DNA from: Streptomyces lichenis
Lineage (GTDB): Bacteria > Actinomycetota > Actinomycetes > Streptomycetales > Streptomycetaceae
NCBI RefSeq assembly: GCF_023218175.1
Contig: NZ_JALPTH010000001.1
Coordinates: 310,001-374,000, forward strand
DNA length: 64,000 nucleotides
Reading direction: 5' to 3'
Below the pieces are notes generated by a model, which was given only the letters and a program-made list of their open reading frames with translations, was not told the DNA's origin and made no database searches. Each line of letters starts with the position of its first letter. Position 1 is the stretch's first letter. Of the stretch, positions 42,811 through 51,839 are shown one piece after another. The translations under genes were made by a program, and so were the position numbers.

Positions 42811-44496
42811 ATGACCTACGCGATCACCCAGACCTGCTGCAACGACGCCGCCTGTGTGGCCGTGTGCCCGGTCAACTGCATCCATCCCACTCCGGAGGAG
42901 CGGGCGTTCGGCTCCACCGAGATGCTGTACATCGACCCCCGGGCCTGCATCGACTGCGGCGCCTGCGCGGACGCCTGCCCGGTGGACGCCATCCACCCGG
43001 TCGACGAACTGACCGCCTCCCGGCCCGACCTGCGGGAGTACGCGGAGATCAACGCCGCCTACTTCGCCGGCACCCCGCGGCCGGAGCAGGGCGCCGAGCG
43101 CGAGGGCCCCAACTTCCACACCTGGGGCAGCCCGGCCTTCGAGCGCAGCCTGCCCGCCGACTTCCCGCCGATCCGGGTCGCGGTCGTCGGCACCGGCCCG
43201 GCCGGGATGTACGCGGCCGAGGACCTGCTGCTGCACACCAGCGCCGAGGTCACCCTGATCGACCGGCTCCCGGTGGCCGGCGGACTGCTGCGGTACGGGG
43301 TGGCCCCCGACCACCCGGCGACCAAGCGGGCCGGCGAGTCCTTCGCCCGCTTCCACCAGCACCCCCGGGTGCGGATGTACCTGGGCCTCACCGTCGGACA
43401 GGACGTCAGCGCCGAGGAGCTGGGCGCCCACCACGACGCCGTGGTCTACGCGGTGGGCGCCTCCGCCGACCGGCGGCTCTCCATACCCGGCGAGGAACTG
43501 CCCGGGGTGCTCTCCGCCACCTCGCTGGTCGCCTGGTACAACGCCCACCCCGAGGTCGCCCCGGACGCCGTGGACCCGGCCGCCGAGCGGGTCGTGGTGG
43601 TCGGCAACGGCAATGTCGCCCTCGACGTGGCCCGCATCCTGGTCGCCGACCCGGACGCCCTGGCCGCCACCGACATCGCCGACCACGCCCTGGCCCGGCT
43701 GCGCGCCGGTACGGTCCGGGAGGTGGTGGTGCTCGGCCGGCGCGGGCCCGAGGACGCCGCCTACACCCGCTCGGAGCTGCTGGCGCTGCGCCATCTGCCG
43801 GGCGTAAGGCTGGTGGTGGACGACCACGACGAGCGGATCGGGGCGGCCATCGACGCGGCCGAGCCCGGCACCAAGGCCGCCGCCCTCCGGGAGGTCGCCC
43901 GGGAGCGGGTGGACTGGTCCCGGCGACCGGGGGAGGGGCGGCGCCGGATCGTGCTCCGCTTCCACTCGGCCCCGCTGCGGATTCTCGGCGACGGAGAAGG
44001 GGCGGATGTGTCGGCGGTGTCGGCGGTGGAGACCGCGGCCCCCGGCGGCGTACAGGAGATCCCGGCCGGTCTGGTGGTACGCGCCGCCGGCTACCGGGGT
44101 GAGCCCGTACCCGGGCTGCCCTTCGACGAGATCAGCGGCACCGTCCCGCACCAGGGTGGCCGGGTGGCCGGGATGCCGGGCGCCTATGTGGTCGGCTGGA
44201 TCAAGCGCGGCCCCTCCGGCGGCATCGGCGCCAACCGCACCTGCGCCGCCGAGACGGTCGGCACCCTGCTCGCCGACGCCGTGGCGGGCACCCTGCCCGG
44301 ACCCACCGGCTCGGCGCGGGACTTCCACCGACTGGCCCGTCGGCGCAACCGGCGGGTGGTGGACGCCCGGGGCATGGCGGTGATCGACCGCGCCGAGACC
44401 GACCGGGGCCGCCGCGACGGCCGCCCCCGGGTCAAGCTGGCCACCGTGGAGGAGCTGCTCGCCACCGCGAAACGCCCGCTGCGGCTGGTGCGCTGA
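42811..44496 (+). CDS. Ferredoxin-NADP reductase with N-terminal ferredoxin domain (FprB type)
   Basis: A 561-residue fusion. Residues 1-65 are a seven-iron-type ferredoxin (Cys 9/10, 15, 19, 23 and CIDCGACADACP at 46-57). The rest is an adrenodoxin-reductase-like flavoprotein: FAD motif GTGPAGMYAAED at 127-138, NADP site VVGNGNVALDVAR near 265-277, and a closing WIKRGPSGGIGANR. It passes electrons from NADPH to iron-sulfur centres in one chain. Placed 34 bases after the diiron oxygenase, it is its likely reductant. Terminator at 44522. Confidence 0.93.
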   Translation: MTYAITQTCCNDAACVAVCPVNCIHPTPEERAFGSTEMLYIDPRACIDCGACADACPVDAIHPVDELTASRPDLREYAEINAAYFAGTPRPEQGAEREGPNFHTWGSPAFERSLPADFPPIRVAVVGTGPAGMYAAEDLLLHTSAEVTLIDRLPVAGGLLRYGVAPDHPATKRAGESFARFHQHPRVRMYLGLTVGQDVSAEELGAHHDAVVYAVGASADRRLSIPGEELPGVLSATSLVAWYNAHPEVAPDAVDPAAERVVVVGNGNVALDVARILVADPDALAATDIADHALARLRAGTVREVVVLGRRGPEDAAYTRSELLALRHLPGVRLVVDDHDERIGAAIDAAEPGTKAAALREVARERVDWSRRPGEGRRRIVLRFHSAPLRILGDGEGADVSAVSAVETAAPGGVQEIPAGLVVRAAGYRGEPVPGLPFDEISGTVPHQGGRVAGMPGAYVVGWIKRGPSGGIGANRTCAAETVGTLLADAVAGTLPGPTGSARDFHRLARRRNRRVVDARGMAVIDRAETDRGRRDGRPRVKLATVEELLATAKRPLRLVR

Positions 44497-44521
44497 CACC
44501 CGCCCCGTACCCCTCTCGGCC

Positions 44522-44567
44522 CCGGGGGCCGGAACCGGATCGCACATCGTCCGGTTCCGGCCCCCGG
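44522..44567 (+). terminator. Terminator after the ferredoxin reductase
   Basis: Perfect 18-base arms beginning CCGGGGGCCGGAACCGGA, with a ten-base loop. Starts 26 bases after the stop codon. Confidence 0.75.
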
Positions 44568-44659
44568 TCGTGTCCCACCCCTCGTACGCGCCCTTGACGC
44601 CGCCGCGGCGCCCCCGCACACTCCGAATGAGGAATCCCCAGCGAAAAGGTAGGCAAGCC

Positions 44660-44824
44660 ATGGACCGTCCGGTGCCGGAGCCCGCCAGGGGCCTCCCCGC
44701 ATCCCGGACCCTCCCGGCCCTGCCGCTGCTGACCTCCCGCCGCCATATCGACCTGCTGCGCGTCTGCAGCGCGGCCGGTACCCGCCGCCCCGGCCCCAGC
44801 GGCCCCGCGGCCCGCACCGCCTGA
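44660..44824 (+). CDS. Leader peptide upstream of the GST-like gene
   Basis: A 54-codon ORF with ATG 44660 after AAAAGGTAGG. It contains LTSRRHIDLLRVCSA, the core of the actinobacterial putative leader peptide family (RRHIDLLRVxSA-C), with one Cys codon. Unlike the usual form it continues 18 residues past the Cys. A weak promoter TTGACG (44594-44599) and CACACT (44617-44622) lies upstream. The GST-like gene begins 129 bases on, so it should be regulated by the peptide if this acts as a cysteine sensor. Confidence 0.7.
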   Translation: MDRPVPEPARGLPASRTLPALPLLTSRRHIDLLRVCSAAGTRRPGPSGPAARTA

Positions 44825-44953
44825 CCCCGCGCGGTCCGGCTTTTCTGGTACGCCTCCGCGCTCCGGCACCGCCGTCTCGTCGGCATGTGCCGCCTCCTCG
44901 CACGTCCCATTCCTCACCGTAGGTCCGCCTGACGACCTCCAGGGAGAAGACAC

Positions 44954-45871
44954 ATGCCCACCTTCCACCCGTCCGCCGCACCGGGCCCGTCGACCGCCCC
45001 CGCCTTCCGGGGCAGGATCGGCGCCGCCGAGCGCAGCGGCTATCCGCCGGTGCCGCACCGCTACCGGCTCCACCTCACCCCGTCCTGTACGAACGGCCTG
45101 CGGATCGCCGTCACCCACAGCCTGCTCGACCTCGCCGGGATGCTCCCCGCCACCCTGCTGCCCGCCGTGCCCGACACCCCGGACGGCACCGGCTACCTGG
45201 CGCTGCGCCCCCTGTACCAGGCGAGCGCCCACCGCTACCGGGGGCCGCTGGCTGCGCCGGTGCTCAGCGACGACTGGACCGGACGGATCGTCAGCACCCA
45301 CACCCCCGACATCCTGGACGACCTCACCCGCCACTTCGCCCACCGGGGCCCGGACCTGCGAGGCCGGGGCGGCGCGGGGCCGCTGCGGGCGGTCGACTGG
45401 CTCTGCGAGCAGGACATCAACGCCGCCGCCCAGCAGGCCGGCCGCGCCGACACCGGCCCCGGCACCCGCGAGGCCGCGCTGCGGACCCTGCTGAACGGCT
45501 TGCAGGCAGCCGAACACCACCTCGCCGATCGGGAGTTCTGGCTGGACGACCGACTCACCCTGGCGGACGTCCAGCTGTGGGCGACCCTGGTCCAGCTGGA
45601 CACCGTGCACCGCTGGCACCTGGACGCCGCCGCCGTGCACCGGCTGGCCGGCCACCCCAGGCTGTGGGCCTACGCCCGCCGCCTCGCCGCCCACCCCGCC
45701 TTCGGCGCCCATCTCGACCTGGACGGCATCGCCCTGCGCCACCACGCCCACTGCCGGGGCCGGGAGGCCGCCGGGGCCGCCATGCCCATCGTCGACTGGG
45801 CGGCAGCGGCAGCCCGGCAGCCGTCCACCATCCCCGCGCCCGCCCCTGAGCCCGTCGCCAACGGGGGCTGA
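44954..45871 (+). CDS. Xi-class glutathione transferase-like protein (glutathionyl-hydroquinone reductase family)
   Basis: A 305-residue protein. N-terminal thioredoxin-like half: HRYRLHLTPSCTNGLRIAVTH, where the Cys of the usual CPWA motif is kept but the rest reads TNG; then LRPLYQASAHRYRGPLAAPVLSDDWTGRIVSTHTPDIL as in ECM4/YqjG. The C-terminal helical half contains DRLTLADVQLWATLVQLD. These enzymes reduce thiol-conjugated hydroquinones. Actinomycetes use mycothiol, so the thiol partner may differ. Preceded by a Cys-type leader peptide. Confidence 0.82.
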   Translation: MPTFHPSAAPGPSTAPAFRGRIGAAERSGYPPVPHRYRLHLTPSCTNGLRIAVTHSLLDLAGMLPATLLPAVPDTPDGTGYLALRPLYQASAHRYRGPLAAPVLSDDWTGRIVSTHTPDILDDLTRHFAHRGPDLRGRGGAGPLRAVDWLCEQDINAAAQQAGRADTGPGTREAALRTLLNGLQAAEHHLADREFWLDDRLTLADVQLWATLVQLDTVHRWHLDAAAVHRLAGHPRLWAYARRLAAHPAFGAHLDLDGIALRHHAHCRGREAAGAAMPIVDWAAAAARQPSTIPAPAPEPVANGG

Positions 45872-45943
45872 TCGCATCCGAGTCGCCCACCTCCTCTACC
45901 GGCCGCCTCACGTAGGCCGAACGGGGATCGAGGAGGGGCGCGC

Positions 45944-47488
45944 ATGGCCACGGTCGTCTTCGTGCACGGTGTCGGCAGGCAGTACCTGAGCGAGGCCTCC
46001 CTCGCCCGGGACACCGTGCCCGAACTGCTGGCCGGGATACGGCTGGCGGGTGGCCCGGTGCCCGAACCGTCCGAGGTGGCGGTGGCCTTCTACGGCGACC
46101 TGTTCCGCCCCTCGGGCACCCGCGCCGGACCCGAACCCGGCTACGACGCCGTCGACATCGAGGGCGATGACGAGTTCGCGCTGCTGATGGCGTGGTGGGC
46201 CGAGGCCGCCCGTACCGACCCGGACGTCCCCGCCCCGGACGAGCCCGGCACCCGCGGCCCGGCCGGTTACGCGCTCTCCCGGGCGCTGCGGCTGCGGACC
46301 GTCCGCGCCGCCCTGGACGCGCTGACCGGCGCCCGCCGCCTGCGCGGCGTCCTCGACCGGACCCTCATCGGCGACCTCAAGCAGGTCACCGCCTACTTCC
46401 GGGACGAGGACGTCCGCATTGTCCGCGACCCCGGTTCGTACTTCACCGGCCGGGCCAACGCCCTGACCCGGCTGCAGGCTGGTCCTCGATGGCTGCTCCG
46501 ATGTCTCGGTCAACGCCCCGCCACCAGACCCTGGACGCCCTGGTCGCCCGGCTGGCGGCCGCCGCCGACCCGCCGACCCTGCTGCGCTCGCTCGCCGCCC
46601 GCCCGGGCCCCCTTCCTGATCGTGGTCGACTCCCTGGACGGGGCCGGTCCGGCCGACGACGCACCGAGGCCGGGCGGATCGCCTGGGAGCTGCTGCGACC
46701 GCTGGGCGGAGTGGAGTGCGTCCGGCTGGTCGTCGGCTCCCGCCGGGAGCTGCTGCCGCACCTCGGCGAACGGCTCACCACCGTGGACCTGGACAGCACG
46801 GCGTACGCGGACGACACCAGCACCGCCGAGTACGTCCGCCGGGTGCTGGCCGACCCGCCCTCCCCGTACATCGGTCGCCCCGCCGAGGCCGAGGTCGTCG
46901 CCACCGAGGTGGCCCGCCGCTCCGGCCGCTGCTTCCTGGTGGCCCGGATGACCGCGACGGCGCTGCTGCGCGGCGAGCTGGTCGACACCTCCGTACCCGG
47001 CTGGGCGGATGACCTCCCCCCCCCGGACGTCGGCGGCGCCTTCGACGCGTACCTCCGGCGGCTGCCGCCCGCCCGGCGCCAGAGTGCCATGGCCCTGCCG
47101 ACCACCACCCTGGCCTTCGGCGAGGGCCAGGGGCTGCCGCGCAGGGTCTGGCCGGCGGCTGCCCGCCGATTGACCGGCATCGACCTGCGCGAGACCGACA
47201 TCGACGCCCTGGTTGAGGAGGACGAGTCCTATCTGATTTGTCTGGACTCCGTGAGTGGGAAGCACTTCCGCCTCTACCACCAGGAGCGACGAGCACGGGG
47301 TGCGGCTGGTGCATCTGCCCAGCGGGGAGGACGTGTGGTCCGCCCCGCTGCCCGCGCTGGTCACCTCCCTCGCCCTGCGTCCGGGCAGCCCGCACCTGGA
47401 CATGGGGATCGCCACCGAGCAGGGCGTCGTCCTCATCCGCCCCCGGCTCACCCCCGCCTGGCGGCGCCGGCTGCTGGACGGCGCCTAG
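45944..47488 (+). pseudogene. Decayed hydrolase-STAND ATPase-WD40 gene
   Basis: Segment 1 (45944 to about 46478): MATVVFVHGVGRQYL, a serine-hydrolase-like start, to YFTGRANALTRLQ, the usual lead-in to an ATPase. Segment 2 continues in another frame: LVLDGCSDVSVNA, HQTLDALVARLA, then the Walker B-like FLIVVDSLDG in a third frame, then back to GRIAWELLRPLGGVECVRLVV and a long ATPase part to LYHQE (about 47285). Segment 3 (to 47488): GVRLVHLPSGEDVWSAPLPAL, a WD40-type end. The Walker A region and almost all WD40 blades are missing. Frame changes occur near 46480, 46605, 46655 and 47285. The intact form would be an N-terminal effector fused to a signalling NTPase. Confidence 0.75.
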
Positions 47489-47766
47489 TCCTGGCGGCTG
47501 GTCACCTCCACGAGGTGATAACCGAACTCCGTCCGCAGCGGCCCCTGGACTGCGTTCAGAGGGGCCGAGAACACCACCGTGTCGAACTCGCGAACCATCT
47601 GTCCCGGTCCGAAGGAGCCGAGGTCACCGCCCTGGCGGCTGGAGGGGCAGGTGGAGTTCGCCTTGGCGACATCGGCGAAGTCAGCCCCGGCTTCGATCTG
47701 CTCCTTCAGCGCCTGGGCCTTCTCTTCGGAGGGGACCAGGATGTGTCGCGCCGTAGCCCTTGCCAT
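47485..47766 (-). CDS. Parvulin-type peptidyl-prolyl isomerase (PpiC)
   Basis: A complete 93-residue single-domain parvulin: ARHILVPSEEKAQALKEQI, GADFADVAKANSTCPSSRQGGDLGSFGPGQMVREFDTVVFSAPLN (by its ends, residues 27-71), and TEFGYHLVEVTSR. It catalyses cis/trans isomerisation of prolyl bonds. No signal peptide, so cytoplasmic. ATG 47766 follows AAGGGA. Its end touches the pseudogene end on the other strand. Confidence 0.93.
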   Translation of the reverse strand: MARATARHILVPSEEKAQALKEQIEAGADFADVAKANSTCPSSRQGGDLGSFGPGQMVREFDTVVFSAPLNAVQGPLRTEFGYHLVEVTSRQD

Positions 47767-47902
47767 TGCTTGTATCCCTTCGAGTGCACATACGTCGATC
47801 TCAACTCACGAGAATCGGTCCCACCGTAAAGCGCGATCGCTGTTCCGGCGTACTCCCGTTGGCGCCGGCAGGTGATCACCACCTACCCGAGACCGGTACG
47901 AC

Positions 47903-49132
47903 CTAGGCGGGCGTGAGGCGTACCGGCACCGTCCGGTGGCCGTTGCTGATGAGCGAGGGCACGGGCAGCAGTTCGTCGGGGCGGACGGCCAGCTCGATGG
48001 CGGGGAAGCGGTCGAAGAGCGAGCGCAGGGCGGTGACCACCTCCAGGCGGGCCAGCGGGGCGCCCAGGCAGAAGTGCACACCGTGGCCGAAGGCCAGATG
48101 GTCCTTGGTCACCCGGGTGATGTCGAAGGTGTCGGCGGACGGACCGTGCCAGTCGGGGTGCCGGTTGGCCGCCGCGTAGGAGGCGAGGATGGCCTCGCCC
48201 TTGGCGATGAACCGCCCGTCCGGCAGCGGGATGTCGGTGACCGCGAACCGCATCGGCAGGTGCTTCACCGCCGGTTCGTGCCGCAGGGTCTCCTCCACCA
48301 CGTCGTTCCAGTCGGCGCGCCCGGCCCGCAGGGCGGCCAGCTGCTCGGGGTGGGTCAGCAGCAGCACCACGGCCTGGTCGATGACGTTGACGGTGGTCTC
48401 GTACCCGGCGCTGATCATCAGCAGCAGGGTGTCGCGCAGCTCCGCGTCGGACAGCGCGCTGCCGTCGCCCTCCTCGTCCCGGGCGCCGATCAGCAGACTG
48501 GTCATGTCGTCGCCCGGCTCGGCGCGCTTGGCCTCCACCAGCTGGTCCAGTGCCCCGTACAGGGCGGCGGTGTTGGCCTCGGCCTGCTCGGCGGTCAGCG
48601 TGGTGTCGAAGACCCCGTCGACCACCGCCCGGAAGCCCTCGCGCCGCTCGTCGGGCACGCCCATCAGCCGGCCGATGACCGCGATCGGCAGCGGGTAGGC
48701 GAGCCGTTCGCGGAGGTCGACGGTCTCTCCGGCGGGTACGGCGGCCAGCCGGTCCACCAGCTCGGTGACGATGGACTCCACCGACTCCTGCAACGCGGCG
48801 ACCCGGCGGGCGCTGAACGCCGGCGCGACCATCCGCCGCAGCCTGCGGTGGTCGGCCCCGTAGGCGGTGAACATGTTGCTCACCGCCACCCACAGGGCCA
48901 GCGGCCAGGTGGTGACGGCCTGGGCGAACTCCGGCCAGTGCGCCCGGGCGTCCTTGGAGACCTCCGCACTGGTCAGCAACCGCTTGAGGAGCACCGGGTC
49001 CGAGACGGACCAGGCGGGCACCCCCAGGACGTCCACCCGGGTGGCCGCACCCTGGGCGCGCAGTGTCCGGTGCTCGGTGTGGTGGTCTGACCCGCTGGGG
49101 TCGAGGAGGAGGACGGTCGACTGCTCGGACAC
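47903..49132 (-). CDS. Cytochrome P450, CYP154-like, conservon-associated
   Basis: A 409-residue P450. I-helix SAGYETT (241-247), K-helix E281-T-L-R284, and haem ligand C355 in FGHGVHFCLGAPLA. The stretch RHEPAVKHLPMRFAVTDI resembles CYP154 enzymes. GTG 49132 follows AAGGAGC. It is the last gene of the conservon, 54 bases after the CYP157-like P450. CYP157-CYP154 pairs are known in Streptomyces conservons. Substrate unknown. Confidence 0.93.
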   Translation of the reverse strand: MSEQSTVLLLDPSGSDHHTEHRTLRAQGAATRVDVLGVPAWSVSDPVLLKRLLTSAEVSKDARAHWPEFAQAVTTWPLALWVAVSNMFTAYGADHRRLRRMVAPAFSARRVAALQESVESIVTELVDRLAAVPAGETVDLRERLAYPLPIAVIGRLMGVPDERREGFRAVVDGVFDTTLTAEQAEANTAALYGALDQLVEAKRAEPGDDMTSLLIGARDEEGDGSALSDAELRDTLLLMISAGYETTVNVIDQAVVLLLTHPEQLAALRAGRADWNDVVEETLRHEPAVKHLPMRFAVTDIPLPDGRFIAKGEAILASYAAANRHPDWHGPSADTFDITRVTKDHLAFGHGVHFCLGAPLARLEVVTALRSLFDRFPAIELAVRPDELLPVPSLISNGHRTVPVRLTPA

Positions 49133-49186
49133 GGTGGGCTCCTTCGAGGACGGACGGAGGACGGAGGGAAGAAAGGGGCGGCGGGC

Positions 49187-50419
49187 TCAGCGGGCGGCCG
49201 GGAGGGCCACCGGCAGGGACTCCAGCGCGCGGTGGAAGGGGCCGGGCCGCCAGCGCAGTTCACCGGCCGGGACGGCGAGGTCGATCTCCGGCAGGGCGTC
49301 CAGAAGGTGGCTGATGGCGGTCTCCGCGATCAGATAGGCGTGCGAGCGGGCCGGGCAGCTGTGCGGCCCGATGCTCCAGGCCAGATGGGCCCGGTTGCCG
49401 GAGATCGCGTCCGGCGGCAGCCCGCGGGTGAGCTCGGGATCGTTGTTGCAGGCGGCCATGGAGATCAGCACCGGCTGGTGCGGCGGCAGCAGCACCCCGT
49501 CCAGGTCCACCGGGAACGGCGGGTAGCTGATGCAGTAGTTGGCCATCGGCGGGTCGGTGTAGAGCACGGTGTCCAGGGCGTCCCGGACGGTGGACTGCCC
49601 GGCGTGCAGGGCCCCGGAGAAGTCCTCGTCGGTGAGGATCTTCAGACAGGTGTTGCCGATGAGCTGGGTCAGCGGCTCGATCCCGGCCCCGTACAGGGTC
49701 ACCAGCTGATGGGCCATCTCCTCGTCGGTCAGCCCGGCGGGGTGCGCCAGCATCCGGGAGGTGACATCGTCGGCGGGCCGGTGCCGGCGCAGGGTGACCA
49801 GGTCCTGGACGGCCTGGCCGAGGATCAGGTTGCCCCGCTCGGCGTCGGTGGCCTCGAAGATCCGCGCCATGCCGTCGGCGATCCGGGCCCCGATCTCGTC
49901 CGGGCAGCCCAGCAGGGTGCTCAGCACCCGGAAGGCGATCGGCCGCGCGTAGCGGTCGAGCAGATCGGCCCGGCCCGCCGCCCGCAGCTCCGTGATCGCC
50001 TCGGCGGCGATCTTCTCCACCAGGGACCGCAGCTCGTGCTGGTCCACCGCGTCCAGCGCCGCGGTGTTGGGGGCGCGGTAGCGGGCGTGCTCGGTGCCGC
50101 CGCTGCGCAGCGCGTTGGGCCGCCACTCCATCATCGGCCGCACCGGGCAGGAGGCCGGCACCTGCTGCTCCCAGACCCGGGGGTCGGCGGGGAAGCGCAG
50201 CGGGTCGTTGAGGACCCGGCGGGCCTGCGCGTAGCCGATCACCAGGGTCGCCGGGACGTCGGGGGAGAGCTCGACGGGCACCAGCGGGCCGTACACCCGC
50301 CGCATCCGCTCGTACGCCCCATGCGGGTCGGCGGCGAACTCCGGGGTGTAGAGCGGGAAACGGTCCGCGGTGGGGGAGGGAGCCGGGTCCGGGGCGGGCT
50401 CCGGACTCGTGGGGATCAT
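49187..50419 (-). CDS. Cytochrome P450, CYP157-like, without ExxR motif
   Basis: A 410-residue P450-fold protein. The haem site is C355 in SIGPHSCPARSH. The K-helix aligned to the neighbouring P450 reads T284-V-L-Y287 in place of ExxR, and the I-helix has AGIEP (245-249) instead of the usual acid-Thr pair. Loss of ExxR is the known hallmark of the CYP157 family. ATG 50419 overlaps the cvnD stop (ATGA). It probably works with CvnABCD rather than as an ordinary hydroxylase, but its activity is unknown. Confidence 0.9.
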   Translation of the reverse strand: MIPTSPEPAPDPAPSPTADRFPLYTPEFAADPHGAYERMRRVYGPLVPVELSPDVPATLVIGYAQARRVLNDPLRFPADPRVWEQQVPASCPVRPMMEWRPNALRSGGTEHARYRAPNTAALDAVDQHELRSLVEKIAAEAITELRAAGRADLLDRYARPIAFRVLSTLLGCPDEIGARIADGMARIFEATDAERGNLILGQAVQDLVTLRRHRPADDVTSRMLAHPAGLTDEEMAHQLVTLYGAGIEPLTQLIGNTCLKILTDEDFSGALHAGQSTVRDALDTVLYTDPPMANYCISYPPFPVDLDGVLLPPHQPVLISMAACNNDPELTRGLPPDAISGNRAHLAWSIGPHSCPARSHAYLIAETAISHLLDALPEIDLAVPAGELRWRPGPFHRALESLPVALPAAR

Positions 50420-51063
50420 CGCAGGGACTCCAGGGGGTCCAGATGGGTGGCCGCGGGGCGGGTGGTCAGGTACTCCGCGAGCGTGATCAGGGCGTACAGC
50501 GAGGAGGCGCGGTCCCGGGCGTCGCACCGGGTCAGCGGGGTCGCCGGATCGAGGGCCAGGGCCTCGCGCAGCTCGGCGTCCGGGTGGGCCGGGGCGTCCG
50601 GGAAGGTGTTGATCGCCACCGCGTACGGGGTCCCCCGCTCCTCCAGCAGGGTCAGCGCCCCGTGGCAGGCGTCCAGGTTCCGGGTGTCGGCCAGCACCAG
50701 GCAGCCCAGCGCCCCCTCGGTGAGGTCCTCCCACAGCGGCCGGAAGCGGATCTGGCCGGGCAGCCCGAACAGGTACAGCGCCAGCGAGCCGCCGGCCAGA
50801 TGGATCCGGCCGAAGTCCATGCCCACCGTGGTCGTGGTCTTCCCCGGGGTGCCCCGCAGATCGTCCACCCCGGTGCTCTCCTCGGTGATGGGCTCCTCCA
50901 TCCGCAGCGGCGCCACCTCCGACACACTGCCGATCAGGGTCGTCTTGCCCACCCCGAAGCCGCCGGCCACCACGATCTTGGCGGACCGCCGCACCGAGGC
51001 GGGCACATAGGCGACCGGCCGGCCGGGATCCGCCGACGGGTCAGACCAGTTCCCGAAGACCAC
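50416..51063 (-). CDS. cvnD: Conservon GTPase CvnD
   Basis: A 215-residue small GTP-binding protein. P-loop GGFGVGKT at 34-41; G3-like FGLPGQ; the base-recognition NTFPD segment replaces the canonical NKxD. Such proteins are the output of conservon signalling complexes. I chose GTG 51063 because AGGAGG lies six bases upstream; ATG 51084 is an alternative. It overlaps cvnC upstream by 23 bases and the CYP157-like gene downstream by four. Confidence 0.92.
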   Translation of the reverse strand: MVFGNWSDPSADPGRPVAYVPASVRRSAKIVVAGGFGVGKTTLIGSVSEVAPLRMEEPITEESTGVDDLRGTPGKTTTTVGMDFGRIHLAGGSLALYLFGLPGQIRFRPLWEDLTEGALGCLVLADTRNLDACHGALTLLEERGTPYAVAINTFPDAPAHPDAELREALALDPATPLTRCDARDRASSLYALITLAEYLTTRPAATHLDPLESLR

Positions 51064-51424
51064 GGAGCACCTCCTGAAGCACATCGGACGCGGGCTCGTC
51101 GGGCAGGGCGGACGGCGGGCTGGTCAGATGGCCGCTGTCCATCAGCGAGGAGACCAGGATCCGCACGGTGGACGGCGGCATCTCCAGCGCGGCGGCGATG
51201 TCCGCCACCGCGAGACCGCCGCCCCGGGGGCCACCGCCGCCGGGGTCACCGTCCCCCGGCGCGAACAGCCGCATCACCAGGCGGGCGTCGGCGGCCAGCG
51301 CCCCGGTGGGGCCGTTGGCCGCGATGACCACGCTCTCCAGCCGTACGTCGGCCCGGGGCCGTATCTGCCCGCCGGTCCGCACATAGGGCCGGACCATGTC
51401 CGGATCGCGCCGCGGCCCGGTCAT
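51041..51424 (-). CDS. cvnC: Conservon protein CvnC (DUF742)
   Basis: A 127-residue protein opening MVRPYVRTGGQ within the first 20 residues, with LVMRLFAP and the winged-helix-like LAVADIAAALEMPPSTVRILVSSLMDSG. DUF742 proteins bind CvnA/CvnB and carry a helix-turn-helix. An insertion DGDPGGGGPRGGG precedes the helix region. ATG 51424 overlaps the cvnB stop. Confidence 0.93.
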   Translation of the reverse strand: MTGPRRDPDMVRPYVRTGGQIRPRADVRLESVVIAANGPTGALAADARLVMRLFAPGDGDPGGGGPRGGGLAVADIAAALEMPPSTVRILVSSLMDSGHLTSPPSALPDEPASDVLQEVLRGLRELV

Positions 51425-51837
51425 ACCGCGGTGCTCCGGTCCGTATGCCGCTGGCCGGTGCCCAACTGCTCACCCAGCCGCACCGCCAGCTCCGCCATAT
51501 GGCGGCCGATCAGCCCGATGTCCGCGTGCGGGCCGGTGGTGCAGACGGACAGCATGGTGTTCTGCCCGGCCGCCGTGGTGAGACCGACGTTCCCCACGCA
51601 CTCGATCAGCTGCTGCCGCACCCCGGCACCGCCGGTGAACTCGTCCCACGCCCGGCCCGCGGCCCGCAGCGAGGCGGTCAGGGCGGCCAGTTTCTCGCCG
51701 TCCTCCTGGCCGATCGTCCGGGTCCGGGCCTTCAGCAGCCCGTCGCCGCTCATCAGCACGGCGTACCTGACCCCCTCGACGGAGCCCAGCTGCTCGTCCA
51801 GCAGCCAGCCCAGGGTGTTGGAGTGGGTGTCCGACAT
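51421..51837 (-). CDS. cvnB: Conservon roadblock/LC7 protein CvnB
   Basis: A 138-residue roadblock/LC7 domain, opening with LGWLLDEQLGSVEGVRYAVLMSGDGLL. Roadblock proteins regulate small GTPases, here CvnD. ATG 51837 follows cvnA closely (cvnA ends at 51840). Order A-B-C-D and ATGA couplings are as in other conservons. Confidence 0.94.
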   Translation of the reverse strand: MSDTHSNTLGWLLDEQLGSVEGVRYAVLMSGDGLLKARTRTIGQEDGEKLAALTASLRAAGRAWDEFTGGAGVRQQLIECVGNVGLTTAAGQNTMLSVCTTGPHADIGLIGRHMAELAVRLGEQLGTGQRHTDRSTAV

Positions 51838-51839
51838 GA

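Noticed and set aside
47871..47880. GGTGATCACC palindrome upstream of the parvulin gene
   Set aside because: Short and alone; no matching promoter spacing.
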